Below, in pieces: positions 1 to 11,406 of a stretch of DNA of 64,000 nt; within the stretch, counting starts at the first letter, position 1, and each line of letters starts with the position of its first letter. Location of the stretch: the NCBI GenBank assembly GCA_030522415.1, contig CM060104.1, positions 9,497,501 to 9,561,500 on the forward strand, written 5' to 3'. Below the pieces are notes generated by a model. The model saw only the letters and a program-made list of their open reading frames with translations. It did no database searches and was not told the DNA's origin. This stretch comes from Channallabes apus (lineage: Eukaryota > Chordata > Actinopteri > Siluriformes > Clariidae). Made by a program: the position numbers and the translations under genes.

Positions 1-594
1 TTTTTGTGATCTTACACTCATGCCTCCACTAAAGTCCACATACTTGTCACAGTGCCATCAGATGAAGAACATTCCTGAATATTTTTCTTCACATGTTGCT
101 GTTACATTCTTTTGGGCATGTTACATCTGTACACTGCATCCAGCACTATAATGTACATGAAACTAATTAATAGTAGGCTTTAACAGATACTACAATGCGT
201 ATATGATAATATTTGTTACAGATGTGAGCAGTAGAGTTATAGCTTAGTCACGAGGATTCAAAACATGGGGATATATCATATTGCTGTTAACAGGTGAGAA
301 ATTATAGCAGTTCCTGACAAATGTTGAAAATTCATAACCAATTGTGAAGTGTAATACGTACTTTATAACAGCTAGAAGGTAACTTGTTACAGTTTGTAGA
401 CAGTTCAATTCCTTTGTTTATGCACGGTCAATTTGCCAATTTGTAGGTGATTTTGCCAATTTTGCACACTCTAGCAAAAGGTTCAGGAATGTGGTAAAGC
501 CCTCTTAGGCATTATCGTCACTCGCTGTCCGACACTTAAAGTGAAGGGTGATAGCACGAGATAGGAATATGTGAAAGACAGATAAAACAAATAC
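1..594 (-). other. ptpru: ptpru intron 9 (partial)
   Basis: Intronic sequence downstream of the exon 9 donor (GTATTTG on the minus strand). It continues off the left edge. No repeat family or second gene is recognised in it. Confidence 0.7.
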
Positions 595-704
595 CTCATA
601 CTGAGTAATGATACCATTGGGCTCCACTGGCTCCTCCCACTTTAAAAAGACCATATCATCCAACGGAGTGAAGGTTAGAGAGTCCGGAGCAATTCCACCA
701 GGAA
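595..704 (-). CDS. ptpru: ptpru exon 9 equivalent: start of third FN3 domain
   Basis: Internal coding exon of 110 nt of receptor-type protein tyrosine phosphatase U, a single-pass membrane protein. The upstream junction is CCCATAG followed by TTCCTGG; the downstream junction is TATGAG followed by GTATTT, so both obey GT-AG. It opens with two bases that complete a codon begun in exon 8 and ends in phase 0. The frame reads [14 protein letters not shown] and then [18 protein letters not shown], the first strands of a fibronectin III domain with the usual Trp. LTFTPL, FLKWEEP and EPNG.ITQYE match my recollection of PTPRU rather than PTPRK, PTPRM or PTPRT, whose equivalent exons read differently. 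The rest of this FN3 domain lies off the left edge. No frameshift or stop is seen. Family membership is very secure; the U paralogue rests on remembered sequence. Confidence 0.9.
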
Positions 705-1991
705 CTATGGGAGATGAGCGAGAGATAGAGAGAGAGAGGTGTCAGGCTCAGTAATTTTAATGCACTAAACTACACTCTTACAGAGTTCATTTGTCCATCG
801 GGACTGACTGTAACATGGACCTCTTCAATTGACAGACTGCATTCCAGATGTGGACCCAGCAAACTATTTCAAGGACCTTGAAAAAGCACTCAGCAAAATA
901 ATCATTTGAAACTAAAAAAAAAAAAAAAAAAACACTGGGTGTAATTCAACAACTCTAGTTTTCTAAGCATATACTTGCGTGACTTCTGTAGCAAATCCTC
1001 TGTTAAGCCAGTTACATGGATTTATATAAATTATTGAGCTGAAAGCAGAGACAATAGCTGCAGGGCCAGAGTCGTTAGGTCAGGATGGAGGGTTTTTATA
1101 CACTTTCATATACTTTCGGTTTTATTTGCTCTCTCTGGTCTGATTATTAAAGTAATAACATGAACTTTTCAAAGAAAACCACAATAAACAATGAGAAAAT
1201 TATGAGTACAAGACAAGTAAGGTGCATGTATTTCATCTTTTTTCAAAATGATAACAGGAAGCAACACCATAAAAAAACAACTATACATTGTCTCGTTAAA
1301 GCCACAAATATAAATATAAGTTATAGTTAAACTATATATTTATATAATTTCAGGGCTTGACATTAACTTTTTTGCTCACTGGCCAATGTGGCTAGTGGAT
1401 TTCCGGAGTCACTCGCCATTCAGCCTGTTTAGTAGCCACAATTTTACTAGCAGAAAAGCGCAGTTTTTTCTTCACCATGATACGTTAATGTTTGTTATAT
1501 CCAGATTTACTTATAAATGACAGCATACACTGTATCACTATAGTAGTAGTCAAGTATTCAGTACTGTTAAGATAGTTCCCAATATAAAAACATGCAAACA
1601 TGAACAGTATATTCTGCTTATTGAACTTAAATTCAAGCCTCTTACCACATGAATTGAAAAATAACAGATTCAGTACAACTGAACTCATTCTGATATTAAA
1701 AATACAGCAACTCAAAACATTTATCATTTTAGTGATTTTAGTGTGTTGTGTACTATTATCAGGTATTATTATTCATTATGTACTGTATTATTATATCAGA
1801 ATTCTGAGTTAGGACAGTGGACTCAGGAGGGTGTTCTTCGTACGTCGCTTGAAACATCCGAGATGAATTGACACATCTAAGATGAGATCATCGTGCTAAT
1901 TTTGGCTATAGTCCCAGTTATGAAAATATTACAATGCAACTAAGGACATGTTATAATAAACAGAATGAGTAACTCACAATCATATCTTCCA

Positions 1992-2233
1992 GTCGTTCGT
2001 TCTTTTGAATCTATTGCACAGCATAGCGTCTATGGGAGTCACGTGACAAAAGAATGAACGACTCGAGACCTGAATATAACACGCATAGATATATATCTAT
2101 GTACAACACGGAGGTTTTGCGATGCTTTGCGCATGCGCACCCAATAGAAAATGAACGAGTCACTCTCCGAGATACTCGTTCATCTGAATCATGTTAAAGA
2201 GTCGTTCAAAAAGAACGAATCGTTCATAAACGT
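1992..2233. repeat. inverted-repeat-bearing element, unclassified
   Basis: GTCGTTCGTTCTTTTG at 1992-2007 is repeated inverted at 2047-2062 with one mismatch, and GTCGTTC/GAACGA motifs recur to 2233 (AAAGAACGAATCGTTC). This looks like a degenerate mobile element or its terminus. No superfamily can be named. Confidence 0.35.
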
Positions 2234-2396
2234 GTAGAGAGGGGTATTAAATGTCCTCATTACATTCATGCGCGTTTTATACGCGTAATATTACGTTGCA
2301 ATGCGTTTATTATATCAGATGCCTTTAGAGAAAACAACAACAAAAATATATTGTGATTCCAAAGAATAAACTACCCGCCAAAATGGCTAGTGAGAC

Positions 2397-2584
2397 CAGA
2401 GGTGTCAAGTAACAAAGTACAAATACTTTGTTACCTTACTTAAGTAGACATTTTGGGTATCTATACTTTACTGGAGTAATTATTTTTCAGCCGACTTTTT
2501 ACTTCTACTCCTTACATTTTTAAGCAATTATCTGTACTTTCTACTCCTTCCATTTTAAAAATAGCCTCGTTACTCTATTTTTAT
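2397..2584 (+). mobile_element. hAT-like terminal fragment
   Basis: Begins CAGAGGTGTCAAGTAAC and is near-identical over about 190 bp to the left end of the complete element at 27445-28257. Similarity stops after ACTCTATTTTTAT, and no right terminus is found nearby, so it is a truncated or broken copy. Confidence 0.75.
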
Positions 2585-3291
2585 GATCAGAACGCGCAAC
2601 CCCCCGGTCGCATGATAAAAACGCGCACAATATATATATTTGTTGTATATATATGATATATTGTTGTATGTTTCTATTCTGTCATTTCAGTTGAAATCAT
2701 CTGCGCTACCAGGTCTCTCATATATTGGTTGAAAGTTAATTGCCGCGATAGTGACTTGTCACACAGCCTCAGCAATCAAAGGCTTTCAGCTTCATAAGAA
2801 GAGCAAAGGTCAACCAAAGCAGGCAAGCAGAATGTAAATCAATGAAGAGTGTCAGAGCCAGAGAGAAAGGACAGCCTTTTAATCCTGTGTCCCGTAGGAT
2901 TTCTCGTAATTACTCTCATATATTACTGCTGACTACCAGACATAATCAGAAAGTAATCATTATCATAGTAATCAGCAAATTAGACCAGATACACATTTTC
3001 TATCTGCATAAATGAAATGACCGAGACAATGTGTCTGTAACCTCGGATAAACAAGTGAGACAGGAAAAGCTGACACTGGGCCCAGCCAGTTTACACTGAA
3101 TGGAAGCAATTACGCTTCAGAGACATGAGGCGATGTGCCACTTCTGTATACAGAGCTGCCACAAACGGCAACAAAAAGCTAGCAACAATGAAACATTTAC
3201 AGCTGATAACAAGGCTCTTATTTAGTCTATCAGTATTAGCATGAACTCATTAACAATGAGCAAATTGAATGCACAAAAGAGACCGAGAGAG

Positions 3292-3292
<1 letters not shown>

Positions 3293-3329
<37 letters not shown>
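3293..3329. repeat. (GA)n microsatellite
   Basis: Near-perfect GA dinucleotide tract in intron 8. Confidence 0.9.
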
Positions 3330-3337
<8 letters not shown>

Positions 3338-3714
3338 GGGAAAGTGGGATGGTGAACAAAAGCTGACCCACTAACTCATATGGACTGAATCCAGCACTTT
3401 TTGATGAGATGTGATACAAAGAAACTGCTGATTGAGGCTGATTTGCGTGTTAATCACCTCTCAAAGCCTTTACCTACTGCACTTTCCCACAGACAATCAT
3501 AAAAATATTAATGCAAGACATAGACAAAAATAAACACTAAATGCTTGTTTTTTTTTCTAATCGGATTTTTCTAAGTCCGACTGCCAGCCCATTTCTTCTG
3601 CAGAAAATAAGCTAGCCAAACCCACTGGAAACTTTAATGGAAGTGTGTGCTATGGTTACAGAATGCGTATGCACAGTAATTAATAAAACCTTTTTTTTTT
3701 TTTTCATTACTCAC

Positions 3715-4038
3715 TGTCTTCCTCAGTCTGGAACATGACCTCTTTCCCTTCCTTTTTGCCTTCAGTATTGGCAAGTGCAAGTCGAACGTGAATGATGTGG
3801 TAGGGTGGCAGATCTCGGAGGGTGAACCGTGATGTGTTACGCTCCACTGCTAGGCATTCTCTGATGGTGGTGTTGTGCCCGGCACCACCGGTACCCCCGG
3901 CGATGGCATAGCGGTAGCACAGCGAGACAGAATAGGTGTGGCAGCGTGTGAGGTTAAAGGCCAGAGGTTCCCACTGCAGGGTGATCTGCCGAGCTTGAAT
4001 CTCTGAAGCCCTCAGGTCACGCAGTGCTCGCATGGGCT
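3715..4038 (-). CDS. ptpru: ptpru exon 8 equivalent: second FN3 domain
   Basis: Internal exon of 324 nt. The acceptor is TTTCTCAG followed by AGCCCATG and the donor is GAAGACA followed by GTGAGT. The first two bases join the final G of exon 7 to make Glu, giving CAEPMR across the junction, as in mammalian R2B phosphatases. The exon carries a whole FN3 domain: [23 protein letters not shown] is its core, followed by an [16 protein letters not shown] strand, an [15 protein letters not shown] strand and a GKKEGKEV segment. Possible N-glycosylation sites are NLT, NTT and NTS. A glycine-rich loop (GGTGGAG) just before the HNTT site looks a few residues longer than I recall for the mammalian protein. 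These extracellular repeats support rigid dimer or adhesion geometry in the family. The frame is fully open. Confidence 0.93.
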
Positions 4039-4257
4039 CTGAGAAATAGACATAACATGAGGGAAAAAGGTCAAGACAGAAAAAAAATTCCAGTTTGCAC
4101 AATGTCTTATTAATACGGCTATCTCGAATTACAAAAAATTGTATCCATGAATATCATCTGGCATTTGGGGGCACCGTAAATGACCAGAACTGCTCTCCTA
4201 TTACTTAGTGTTATAAGACTCTGTGTCTCCTTTAGCCTAGGAGACACAATTTAGGAA

Positions 4258-4260
<3 letters not shown>

Positions 4261-4305
<45 letters not shown>
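4261..4305. repeat. (CT)n-(CA)n compound microsatellite
   Basis: CT tract followed directly by a CA tract, in intron 7. Confidence 0.9.
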
Positions 4306-4586
4306 ATAAACACACAAAATTTCCTCCCTTCATGTCACAGTAAGAATGAAGTGTTCCTGTTTTTTAAAACCATGGGCTATGCAGCAGCAAAAAAATTTTT
4401 ACCCCCTTCTTATGACGTCCAATTTGGCCAGTTATTGCTACTGCCAGGTCACTCTGACCAGCCACTTATTTTTAGAATGGCAGTCCTTATGCACAGCTTT
4501 CGCCAGGTTAATGCTGCCCTCATTTGGCTGCGGTGACAGGAACAGTTACTTTTTTGACTCACTTTTAGCCCACACAACAATGTACA

Positions 4587-4587
<1 letters not shown>

Positions 4588-4626
<39 letters not shown>
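4588..4626. repeat. (GA)n microsatellite
   Basis: About 19 GA units in intron 7, close to the left end of a Tc1-like element. Confidence 0.9.
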
Positions 4627-4629
<3 letters not shown>

Positions 4630-4817
4630 TCCTATAGATCACAATACTGTTCCTGAATAATAATAATGAAACAGCCAAAGATACACTGCACACCATAAAT
4701 GAACACATTTGTCTTACTCCAATATTAACACAGTCAATACATTCTATCAAACAGTTTCCAAATAATGGATTGCATTGTTCTGTTAGTAGAGAAGAGGTGT
4801 GTGTGAGTGTGTATATA

Positions 4818-6435
4818 CAGCGGTGTGAAAAACTATTTGCCCCCTTCCTGATTTCTTATTCTTTTGCATGTTTGTCACACTTAAATGTTTCTGCTCATCA
4901 AAAACCGTTAACTATTAGTCAAAGATAACATAATTGAACACAAAATGCAGTTTTTAAATGAAGGTTTACGTTATTAAGGGAGAAAAAAAAATCCAAATTT
5001 ACATGGCCCTGTGTGAAAAAGTGATTGCCCCCCTTGTTAAAAAATAACTTAACTGTGGTTTATCACACCTGAGTTCAATTTCTGTAGTCACCCCCAGGCC
5101 TGATTACTGCCACACCTGTTTCAATCAAGAAATCACATAAATAGGAGCTACCTGACACAGAGAAGTAGACCAAAAGCACCTCAAAAGCTAGACATCATGC
5201 CAAGATCAAAAGAAATTCAGGAACAAATGAGAACAAAAGTAATTGAGATCTATCAGTCTGGTAAAGGTTATAAAGCCATTTCTAAAGCTTTGGGACTCCA
5301 GCGAACCACAGTGAGAGCCATTATGCACAAATGGCAAAAACATGGAACAGTGGTGAACCTTCCCAGGAGTGGCTGGCCGACCAAAATTACCCCAAGAGCG
5401 CAGAGACAACTCATCCGAGAGGCCACAAAAGACCCCAGGACAACATCTAAAGAACTGCAGGCCTCACTTGCCTCAATTAAGGTCAGTGTTAACGACTCCA
5501 CCATAAGAAAGAGACTGGGCAAAAACGGCCTGCATGGCAGATTTCCAAGGCGCAAACCACTTTTAAGCAAAAAGAACATTAAGGCTCATCTCAATTTTGC
5601 TAAAAAAAACATCTCAATGATTGCCAAGACTTTTGGGAAAATACCTTGTGGACCGACGAGACAAAAGTTGAACTTTTTGGAAGGTGCGTGTCCCGTTACA
5701 TCTGGCGTAAAAGTAACACAGCATTTCAGAAAAAGAACATCATACCAACAGTAAAATATGGTGGTGGTAGTGTGATGGTCTGGGGTTGTTTTGCTGCTTC
5801 AGGACCAAGAAGGCTTGCTTTGATAGATGGAACCATGAATTCTACTGTCTACCAAAAAAATCCTGAAGGGGAATGTCCGGCCATCTGTTCGTCAACTCAA
5901 GCTGAAGCGATCTTGGGTGCTGCAGCAGGACAATGACCCAAAACACACCAGCAAATCCACCTCTGAATGGCTGAAGAAAAACAAAATGAAGACTTTGGAG
6001 TGGCCTAGTCAAAGTCCTGACCTGAATCCTATTGAGATGTTGTGGCATGACCTTAAAAAGGCGGTTCATGCTAGAAAACCCTCAAATAAAGCTGAATTAC
6101 AACAATTCTGCAAAGATGAGTGGGCCAAAATTCCTCCAGAGCGCTGTAAAAGACTCGTTGCAAGTTATCGCAAATGCTTGATTGCAGTTATTCCTGTTGG
6201 GTGGCCCAACCAGTTATTAGGTTAAGGGGGCAATTACTTTTTCACACAGGGCCATGTAGGTTTGGATATTTTTTCTCCCTAAATAATAAAACCCCTCATT
6301 TAAAAACTGCATTTTGTGTTTACTTGTGTTATCTTTGACTAATAGTTAAATGTGTTTGATGATCAGAAACATTTTGTGTGACAAACATGCAAAAGAATAA
6401 GAAATCAGGAGGGGGGCAAATAGTTTTTCACACCA

Positions 6436-6438
<3 letters not shown>
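4818..6438 (+). mobile_element. Tc1-like transposon with long IR/DR termini
   Basis: A 1.6 kb element flanked by TA on both sides. The left end CAGCGGTGTGAAAAACTATT matches the reverse complement of the right end (CAGTGGTGTGAAAAACTATT). The inverted similarity continues inward for roughly 200 bp. Inside each arm a second copy of the end motif appears (CTGTGTGAAAAAGTGATTGC near 5010 and its complement near 6230), giving the outer/inner direct-repeat layout of Sleeping Beauty-type IR/DR elements. Between the arms lies a broken transposase. The ends are CAG...CTG, so excision would be expected to leave TACAGTA or TACTGTA. The arms are still very similar, so the insertion is not ancient. The right end abuts a TA microsatellite. 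Confidence 0.93.
5197..6225 (+). pseudogene. Tc1-family DD34E transposase, frameshifted
   Basis: Transposase pseudogene. It starts MPRSKEIQEQMRTKVIEIYQ; the N-terminal half is a paired-like helix-turn-helix DNA-binding region, ending in LPRSGWPTKI (usual form PRSGRP). The catalytic half shows the first Asp in WTDETKV (codon 5655-5657), the GGGSVMVWGCF core, the second Asp in QQDNDPKH (codon 5929-5931) and the Glu in [11 protein letters not shown] (codon 6034-6036). There are 34 residues between the last two, which is the Tc1 DD34E signature. Two frameshifts are needed to read it through, one near 5640 and one between about 5860 and 5915, so no full-length protein can be made. All three catalytic residues are retained. 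Confidence 0.92.

Positions 6439-6487
<49 letters not shown>
6439..6487. repeat. (TA)n microsatellite
   Basis: TA tract between the Tc1-like element and a SINE. Confidence 0.9.
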
Positions 6488-6490
<3 letters not shown>

Positions 6491-6799
6491 TTCATTCATT
6501 CATTTTCTATACCGCTTAATCCTGTGTTCAGGGTCGCGGGGGACCTGGAGCCTATCCCAGGAGACTTCAGGCACTAGGCGGGGTACACCCTGGACAGGGT
6601 GCCAATCCATCGCAGGGCACACACATACACACACTCACACACTACGGGCAATTTAGGAACGCCAATTAGCCTGACCTGCATGTCTTTGGACTGTGGGAGG
6701 AAACCGGAGTACCCGGAGGAAACCCACCAAGCACGGGGAGAACATGCAAACTCCCTGGAGGTGCAAGGCGACAGTGCAAACCACTACACCACCGCGCCG

Positions 6800-6800
<1 letters not shown>
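6488..6800 (-). mobile_element. tRNA-derived SINE with L2-type tail (copy 1, internally deleted)
   Basis: On the minus strand it starts at the GCGGCGCGGTGGTG head and ends in GAATG units. The segment carrying the B-box-like GGTTCGATTCC is deleted (the head runs straight from the CACCTCCAG region into GGAGTTTGCATG). TA tracts on both sides suggest insertion into a TA microsatellite. Confidence 0.88.

Positions 6801-6802
<2 letters not shown>

Positions 6803-6844
<42 letters not shown>
6803..6844. repeat. (TA)n microsatellite
   Basis: Second TA tract, on the far side of SINE copy 1; probably the target-site duplication plus expansion. Confidence 0.9.
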
Positions 6845-6847
<3 letters not shown>

Positions 6848-8427
6848 TTCTTCCATTAGTCACTGTAGGTCTTTACTGTCCTACAAATATCCCAGGGGTC
6901 CTTTTTAATTGCTTTTTGTTTCTAAAACAGAAAAATACAAGAAAATAGTGTTGATTGTTTTAATTGGGGTATTACGGTAACTGGTACTTTCTCCTGGTAC
7001 ACATTCTCCTGGTATTTTACTCTTTTATTTCCTTGCTTGAAAACACAACCGCATTGTGTATACACGGTCTCAAAGTGCACTATTGTGTCAGTGCACTTCC
7101 CTTAGCCTACTTTAGAGGCTTTGTCATCCTGCCAGTTTGCGCTGTGGGCACCCACTCCTTGGCATCACTCTCAAATGGGGCAGAACACAGTAGGGGTAGC
7201 CAAGGGCCTCGAGCAACATACTGATAGCCCCGTGGCAGCTGGGACTCCAAATGAATGAGTCACCGCCTTATTACTCTAGGTAATGTTGATACATGGAACC
7301 TCGGTGAGTTTCTGTTCAGATGGTGCGTTGCAGGATGTAACTGACGATCTAGCTATCGCTGTGTGAGATTGCAAGTCATTTCACACTACAAAATTGGAAT
7401 CACTAAAGGATCAAAGTTTGAAAACGAACCACTGGGTTGCTTTCGCAGAAATAATTTGAAGAAGATAGACTGAGAAAGTCCATCGGAAAATGTCCAGTTA
7501 TCGTCATATATTGTTATCCTGTCCAAATCACATCTATATGATGAAGGAGCATGTTGAGTTTCTTGCATCATTCAATCTAATGCTGAACCACCACTTTTAA
7601 TGATGTGCTATGGAGCAAAGACGTAGCATTTTCTATTTGATCTGAGGTCTTCAGTGACCCAGCATCCACGGCAGGAGGTCCATCTGTGAAGGGAATCTTT
7701 CTGTCCTCCCTTCTGTCACTGCTGTGAGCTTCTCACCAGGGAGAGGTAGGAAACCAGCCAGAAACAAGCCACTCATGTCATCACTTCATTTTTTCTCCCC
7801 CTTGGTTTAGGATGAGGATTCGCTCCAGAGTCTCAGGAGCATCCACAAAGCTGGCAGTTAAAATTGTTAACAAGCCTCTTGGAAAAAGACAGACCATCTT
7901 AGCTGAACGTTCATATTCCGAGCCACACAATGAAACAAACTAATAGGCTGTCTTTGGGTGCCAGCAGGGAACATTTCACACTATTCCAATGAGATGAATG
8001 TCAGCGGATACTATGGACACGAGCTAACAATGTCTTTGTGTAGATATGGTACAGGAGGCCATTTTTTGAGCAGACTGAGAGGAAAAGTATTACAATTTTC
8101 AATGTGACAAAAGTCAGGGTTCATTTGGTTTATAAATACAGATGAGTCAGAGCCAAAGTATCGCTAGAAGGAGCTTTATGCAGCACTGAGCACAGGAAGC
8201 AAGCGTGAAGCATTACATTCTGGCTGAATTATTATTTTTTTAATAATAAATTTTGATTAAGCACTATGCATTATGCCGCATAGTGTATGTGAGAAAGCTG
8301 CTCACTTACAGTATAAGGATTCTGGCTTTAAAGATTGTATTCACCCGGTGCTTAAATACAGTCAATACTATTAATTAACTAGAAATTCATTGCTTCACTA
8401 GAAATTGCAATATTTAAGTTAAATTCT

Positions 8428-8772
8428 GGTGGCGCGGTGGTGCAGTGGTTAGCACTGTCGCCTTGCACCTCCAGGGTCTGGGTTCGATTCCCCGGCCAGG
8501 CTCGATTCTCCTCTCTGTGTGCATGGAGTTTGCATGTTCTCCCCGTGCTTGGTGGGTTTCCTCTGGGTTCTCCGGTTTCCTCCCACAGTCCAAAGACATG
8601 CAGGTTAGGCTAATTGGCGTTCCCAAATTGCCCGTAGTGTGTGTGTGTGCCCTGCGATGGATTGGCACGCTGTCCAGGGTGTACCCTGCCTTGTGCCCGA
8701 AAGCCTCCTGGGATAGGCTCCAGGCCCCCCACGACCCTGAACACAGGATAAAGCGGTATAGAAGATGAATGA
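8428..8772 (+). mobile_element. tRNA-derived SINE (copy 2)
   Basis: Full-length copy: A-box-like head GGTGGTGCAGTGGTTAGCAC, B-box-like GGTTCGATTCC, the central block with TTTCCTCCCACAGTCCAAAG, and the GCGGTATAGAAGATGAATGA tail. It is flanked by the perfect 12-bp duplication AAGTTAAATTCT (8416-8427 and 8773-8784). Confidence 0.95.
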
Positions 8773-10313
8773 AAGTTAAATTCTATTGGATTATGACTTA
8801 AAGATGAATTACTGCCATTCCAGATGTTTTGTCTGCCTACCCTTCAGCATGTACATGTTGTGACCAACAACATCTAAACTATTTCTGTTTTGGCCCAAGT
8901 CCTCTTGAGCCCACTTTTTGCCATACTGGGCATTGAGTTTACATTTACAATTATGTTATTCAGCACAGGCATACGATACCCTGCTGAGTGTGTGTGTGTG
9001 TGTGTGCGTGTGCGCGCGTGTTCATGCTTGTGTAATTGTACATTCACGACATGCCAAACAAATCAAAGCCTCATGTGCTCAGTCACTGCAGTGTTCCCAA
9101 TCGCACTCTTCAGTCCTGCAGTCAATTATATCCTCCACTTGCTTTCAGCAGACTGCAGAATAGGAGAGGGCGAGAATGCATAGAGTATGGAAAGCTTAAT
9201 TTCACTAGCAATGATGTGCCTATATTGAAACAAAATTATGCCTTCAACAGTTGAGCAAATATGACAGCAGCTTTAACAGTGCCAATATTCATGTGCAGCC
9301 AGGCACCACTATGGATGTCACACAGAAATGCCATTTCCCAAAGAGATTCAATTACAGCTCAATGTAAAAGCAAAAAAAAAAAAAAAACGCTCTTTCACAT
9401 GCTATTTTTCCCTTGCATGGTTTTGAGACACTAAGGGCATTTTACATTTGAACAGAATACCTGAGCGGACACAAACTGTTGATTATGGTTGCACAGTTGT
9501 TTATGTCATTTCTGTTGTGTGTGCAATTAGTAGTTGTTGTTTTTTTTTAATGGAAATTGCATCAGTCCCATTTCCAGTATTCATTATTTGAATATCAGTT
9601 ATTGTGGGTGTCTGGCACAATTAAAAAAAAAAAAAAAAAAAAAAACCTTCAGTCTACCTCCGGTCCTGGGAGGACGAGTGCAGTACAGTTGAGTGATTTC
9701 ACCGTTCCAACACACCTAACCCTGGTATTTAAAAGGTGACTTCAATTAAAATGAGATGTTTTCAGTATGGAAATCACTAGATCGTCATGGACCTCCAGAA
9801 GTGAAAATGGGCACCTCATCTACAGTATAAAAGCCTCCATTTTTTTCCTCCCATTTTCACACCTCTCTTCAATACACCCTTTTTTTTTGTCTCCACTCCT
9901 CACTCACTGACAAATGGTATGTCTCTGGGTACTGGAGCAGGTTTGAAGGGAATGCAATATGGTAGCAGATTTGAGAGAATGATGGAATGCTTGGCTGAGG
10001 TGGGAAATAATGGAAAGAACAGTGCTATGTTGAGCAGATGGCAAAGGTCATAGACAACATTACAACCTGGCCAGTGACCAACAACATGACAGGAGACAGG
10101 AGACCTGAACTACATTTACTGTAAGACTTCTCCACACACCAAATAATAACAAGCACTTTTTATTATTTTTATAATAACAATTTTCCGGCCGACAGAAAAG
10201 ATGAGCAAAAAATTGTATTCAATTTAAATCCAGATGTTTTGACAATGGCATGTTTTCCATTAAGCACTTAGTCAAGATAAGTGAAAATAAGTGAAATTCT
10301 GCAAGATACTCAC

Positions 10314-10607
10314 CAGCACATTTAGTTCTGCTGATAAGAGGGGGCCCGGGGGGTCCGGTTCCACCTTCTCCAGGCCGGGTGAGCAGTACACTAATGTGGT
10401 ACTCAGTGTCTGGATCCAGGTGCCAGAGCTTGTAGTTGAGTATGTTCACTCCATTGATCTCGGACCATGGCGCATGGCTTGCTCGGTACTCGATCTCTCT
10501 GCGAATGATTGGCCCGTCACCCAGGATGGAGTTGGTATTGAGCTGGATGATCAAATATGTGGATCCTGCTCTTAGCAGCTGGGGTGGAGCAATGGGAGAG
10601 GGGGGCA
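10314..10607 (-). CDS. ptpru: ptpru exon 7 equivalent: first FN3 domain
   Basis: Internal exon of 294 nt, the length I recall for this exon in R2B family genes. The acceptor is TTTTTGCAG followed by TGCCCCCC and the donor is TGTGCTG followed by GTGAGT. It begins with two bases that complete a Val codon from exon 6 and ends with one base of the Glu codon finished in exon 8. The translation contains [20 protein letters not shown], then a [12 protein letters not shown] segment and an [20 protein letters not shown] loop ending at RTKCA. These are close to the first fibronectin III repeat of PTPRU. The proline- and glycine-rich loop is characteristic. The reading frame is intact and the exon is clearly functional by appearance. 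Confidence 0.95.
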
Positions 10608-11033
10608 CTGCAAAAAGCAAAACATACAAAAAGATGGTTATTTAACTAATTTGTATTTGTATTACAGATGTAGCCATACGTGTACTGTATGCACTCCATG
10701 TTTAGAATAAGCAGAAGATGTGATGAAGATTGAGATGAATTTTCTTTTAGAAATCTTGCCAGAAAGGTTCACATGAAATCTGCTAGAGACAAGAGGATCA
10801 GGAGCCTACAGCAGAAATGTCATATGAGCACACGTGGGCAGTTAGATATGAAGCTCGTAGGCAAAGAAAGACAGCGGTTATTAAGTGAACATGAATGATG
10901 CATTTATGGTCTTTATTCATTTATTTTTAGTAAATAAAAAGTAGCCTTTTTTCTGTACTATTTTCTGTGTCAATTTGTTTTTATAATTTTCCAGTTGTCA
11001 AGATGTTCTTATATATAGAATATATTAATACAT

Positions 11034-11406
11034 TCATTCATTCATCTTCTATACCGCTTAATCCTGTGTTCAGGGTCGCGGGGGACCTGGAGCCTATCCC
11101 AGGAGACTTCGGGCACTAGGCGGGTACACGCTGGACAGGGTGCCAATCCATCGCAGGGCACACACACATACACACACTCACACACCCAATCACACACTAT
11201 GGGCAATTTGGGAACGCCAATTAGCCCAACCTGCACATCTTTGGACTGTGGGAGGAAACCGGAGTACCCGGAGGAAACCCACCAAGCACGGGGAGAACAT
11301 GCAAACTCCATGCACACAGAGACGGGAATCGAGCCTGGCCGGGGAATCGAACCCAGACCCTGGAGGTGCAAGGCGACAGTGCTAACCACTACACCACCGT
11401 GCCGCC
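11034..11406 (-). mobile_element. tRNA-derived SINE (copy 3)
   Basis: Full-length minus-strand copy with the GGTTCGATTCC B-box-like motif and a CATTCATT tail complement. Perfect 12-bp target-site duplication ATATTAATACAT at 11022-11033 and 11407-11418. Confidence 0.95.

Larger units (their letters stand above)
705..3714 (-). other. ptpru: ptpru intron 8
   Basis: About 3.0 kb between exons 8 and 9. It holds a poly(A) run near 913-930, an AT-rich stretch, the inverted-repeat element near 1992-2233, a hAT terminal fragment at 2397-2584 and a GA microsatellite at 3293-3329. The rest shows nothing I can assign. Confidence 0.75.
4039..10313 (-). other. ptpru: ptpru intron 7
   Basis: About 6.3 kb between exons 7 and 8. 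It contains CT/CA and GA microsatellites, the 1.6 kb Tc1-like element at 4818-6438, two SINE copies (6488-6800 and 8428-8772) and TA repeats. The stretch 6850-8415 shows no gene or recognised repeat. 9645-9735 resembles the start of a common fish interspersed repeat but is too short to classify. Confidence 0.75.
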
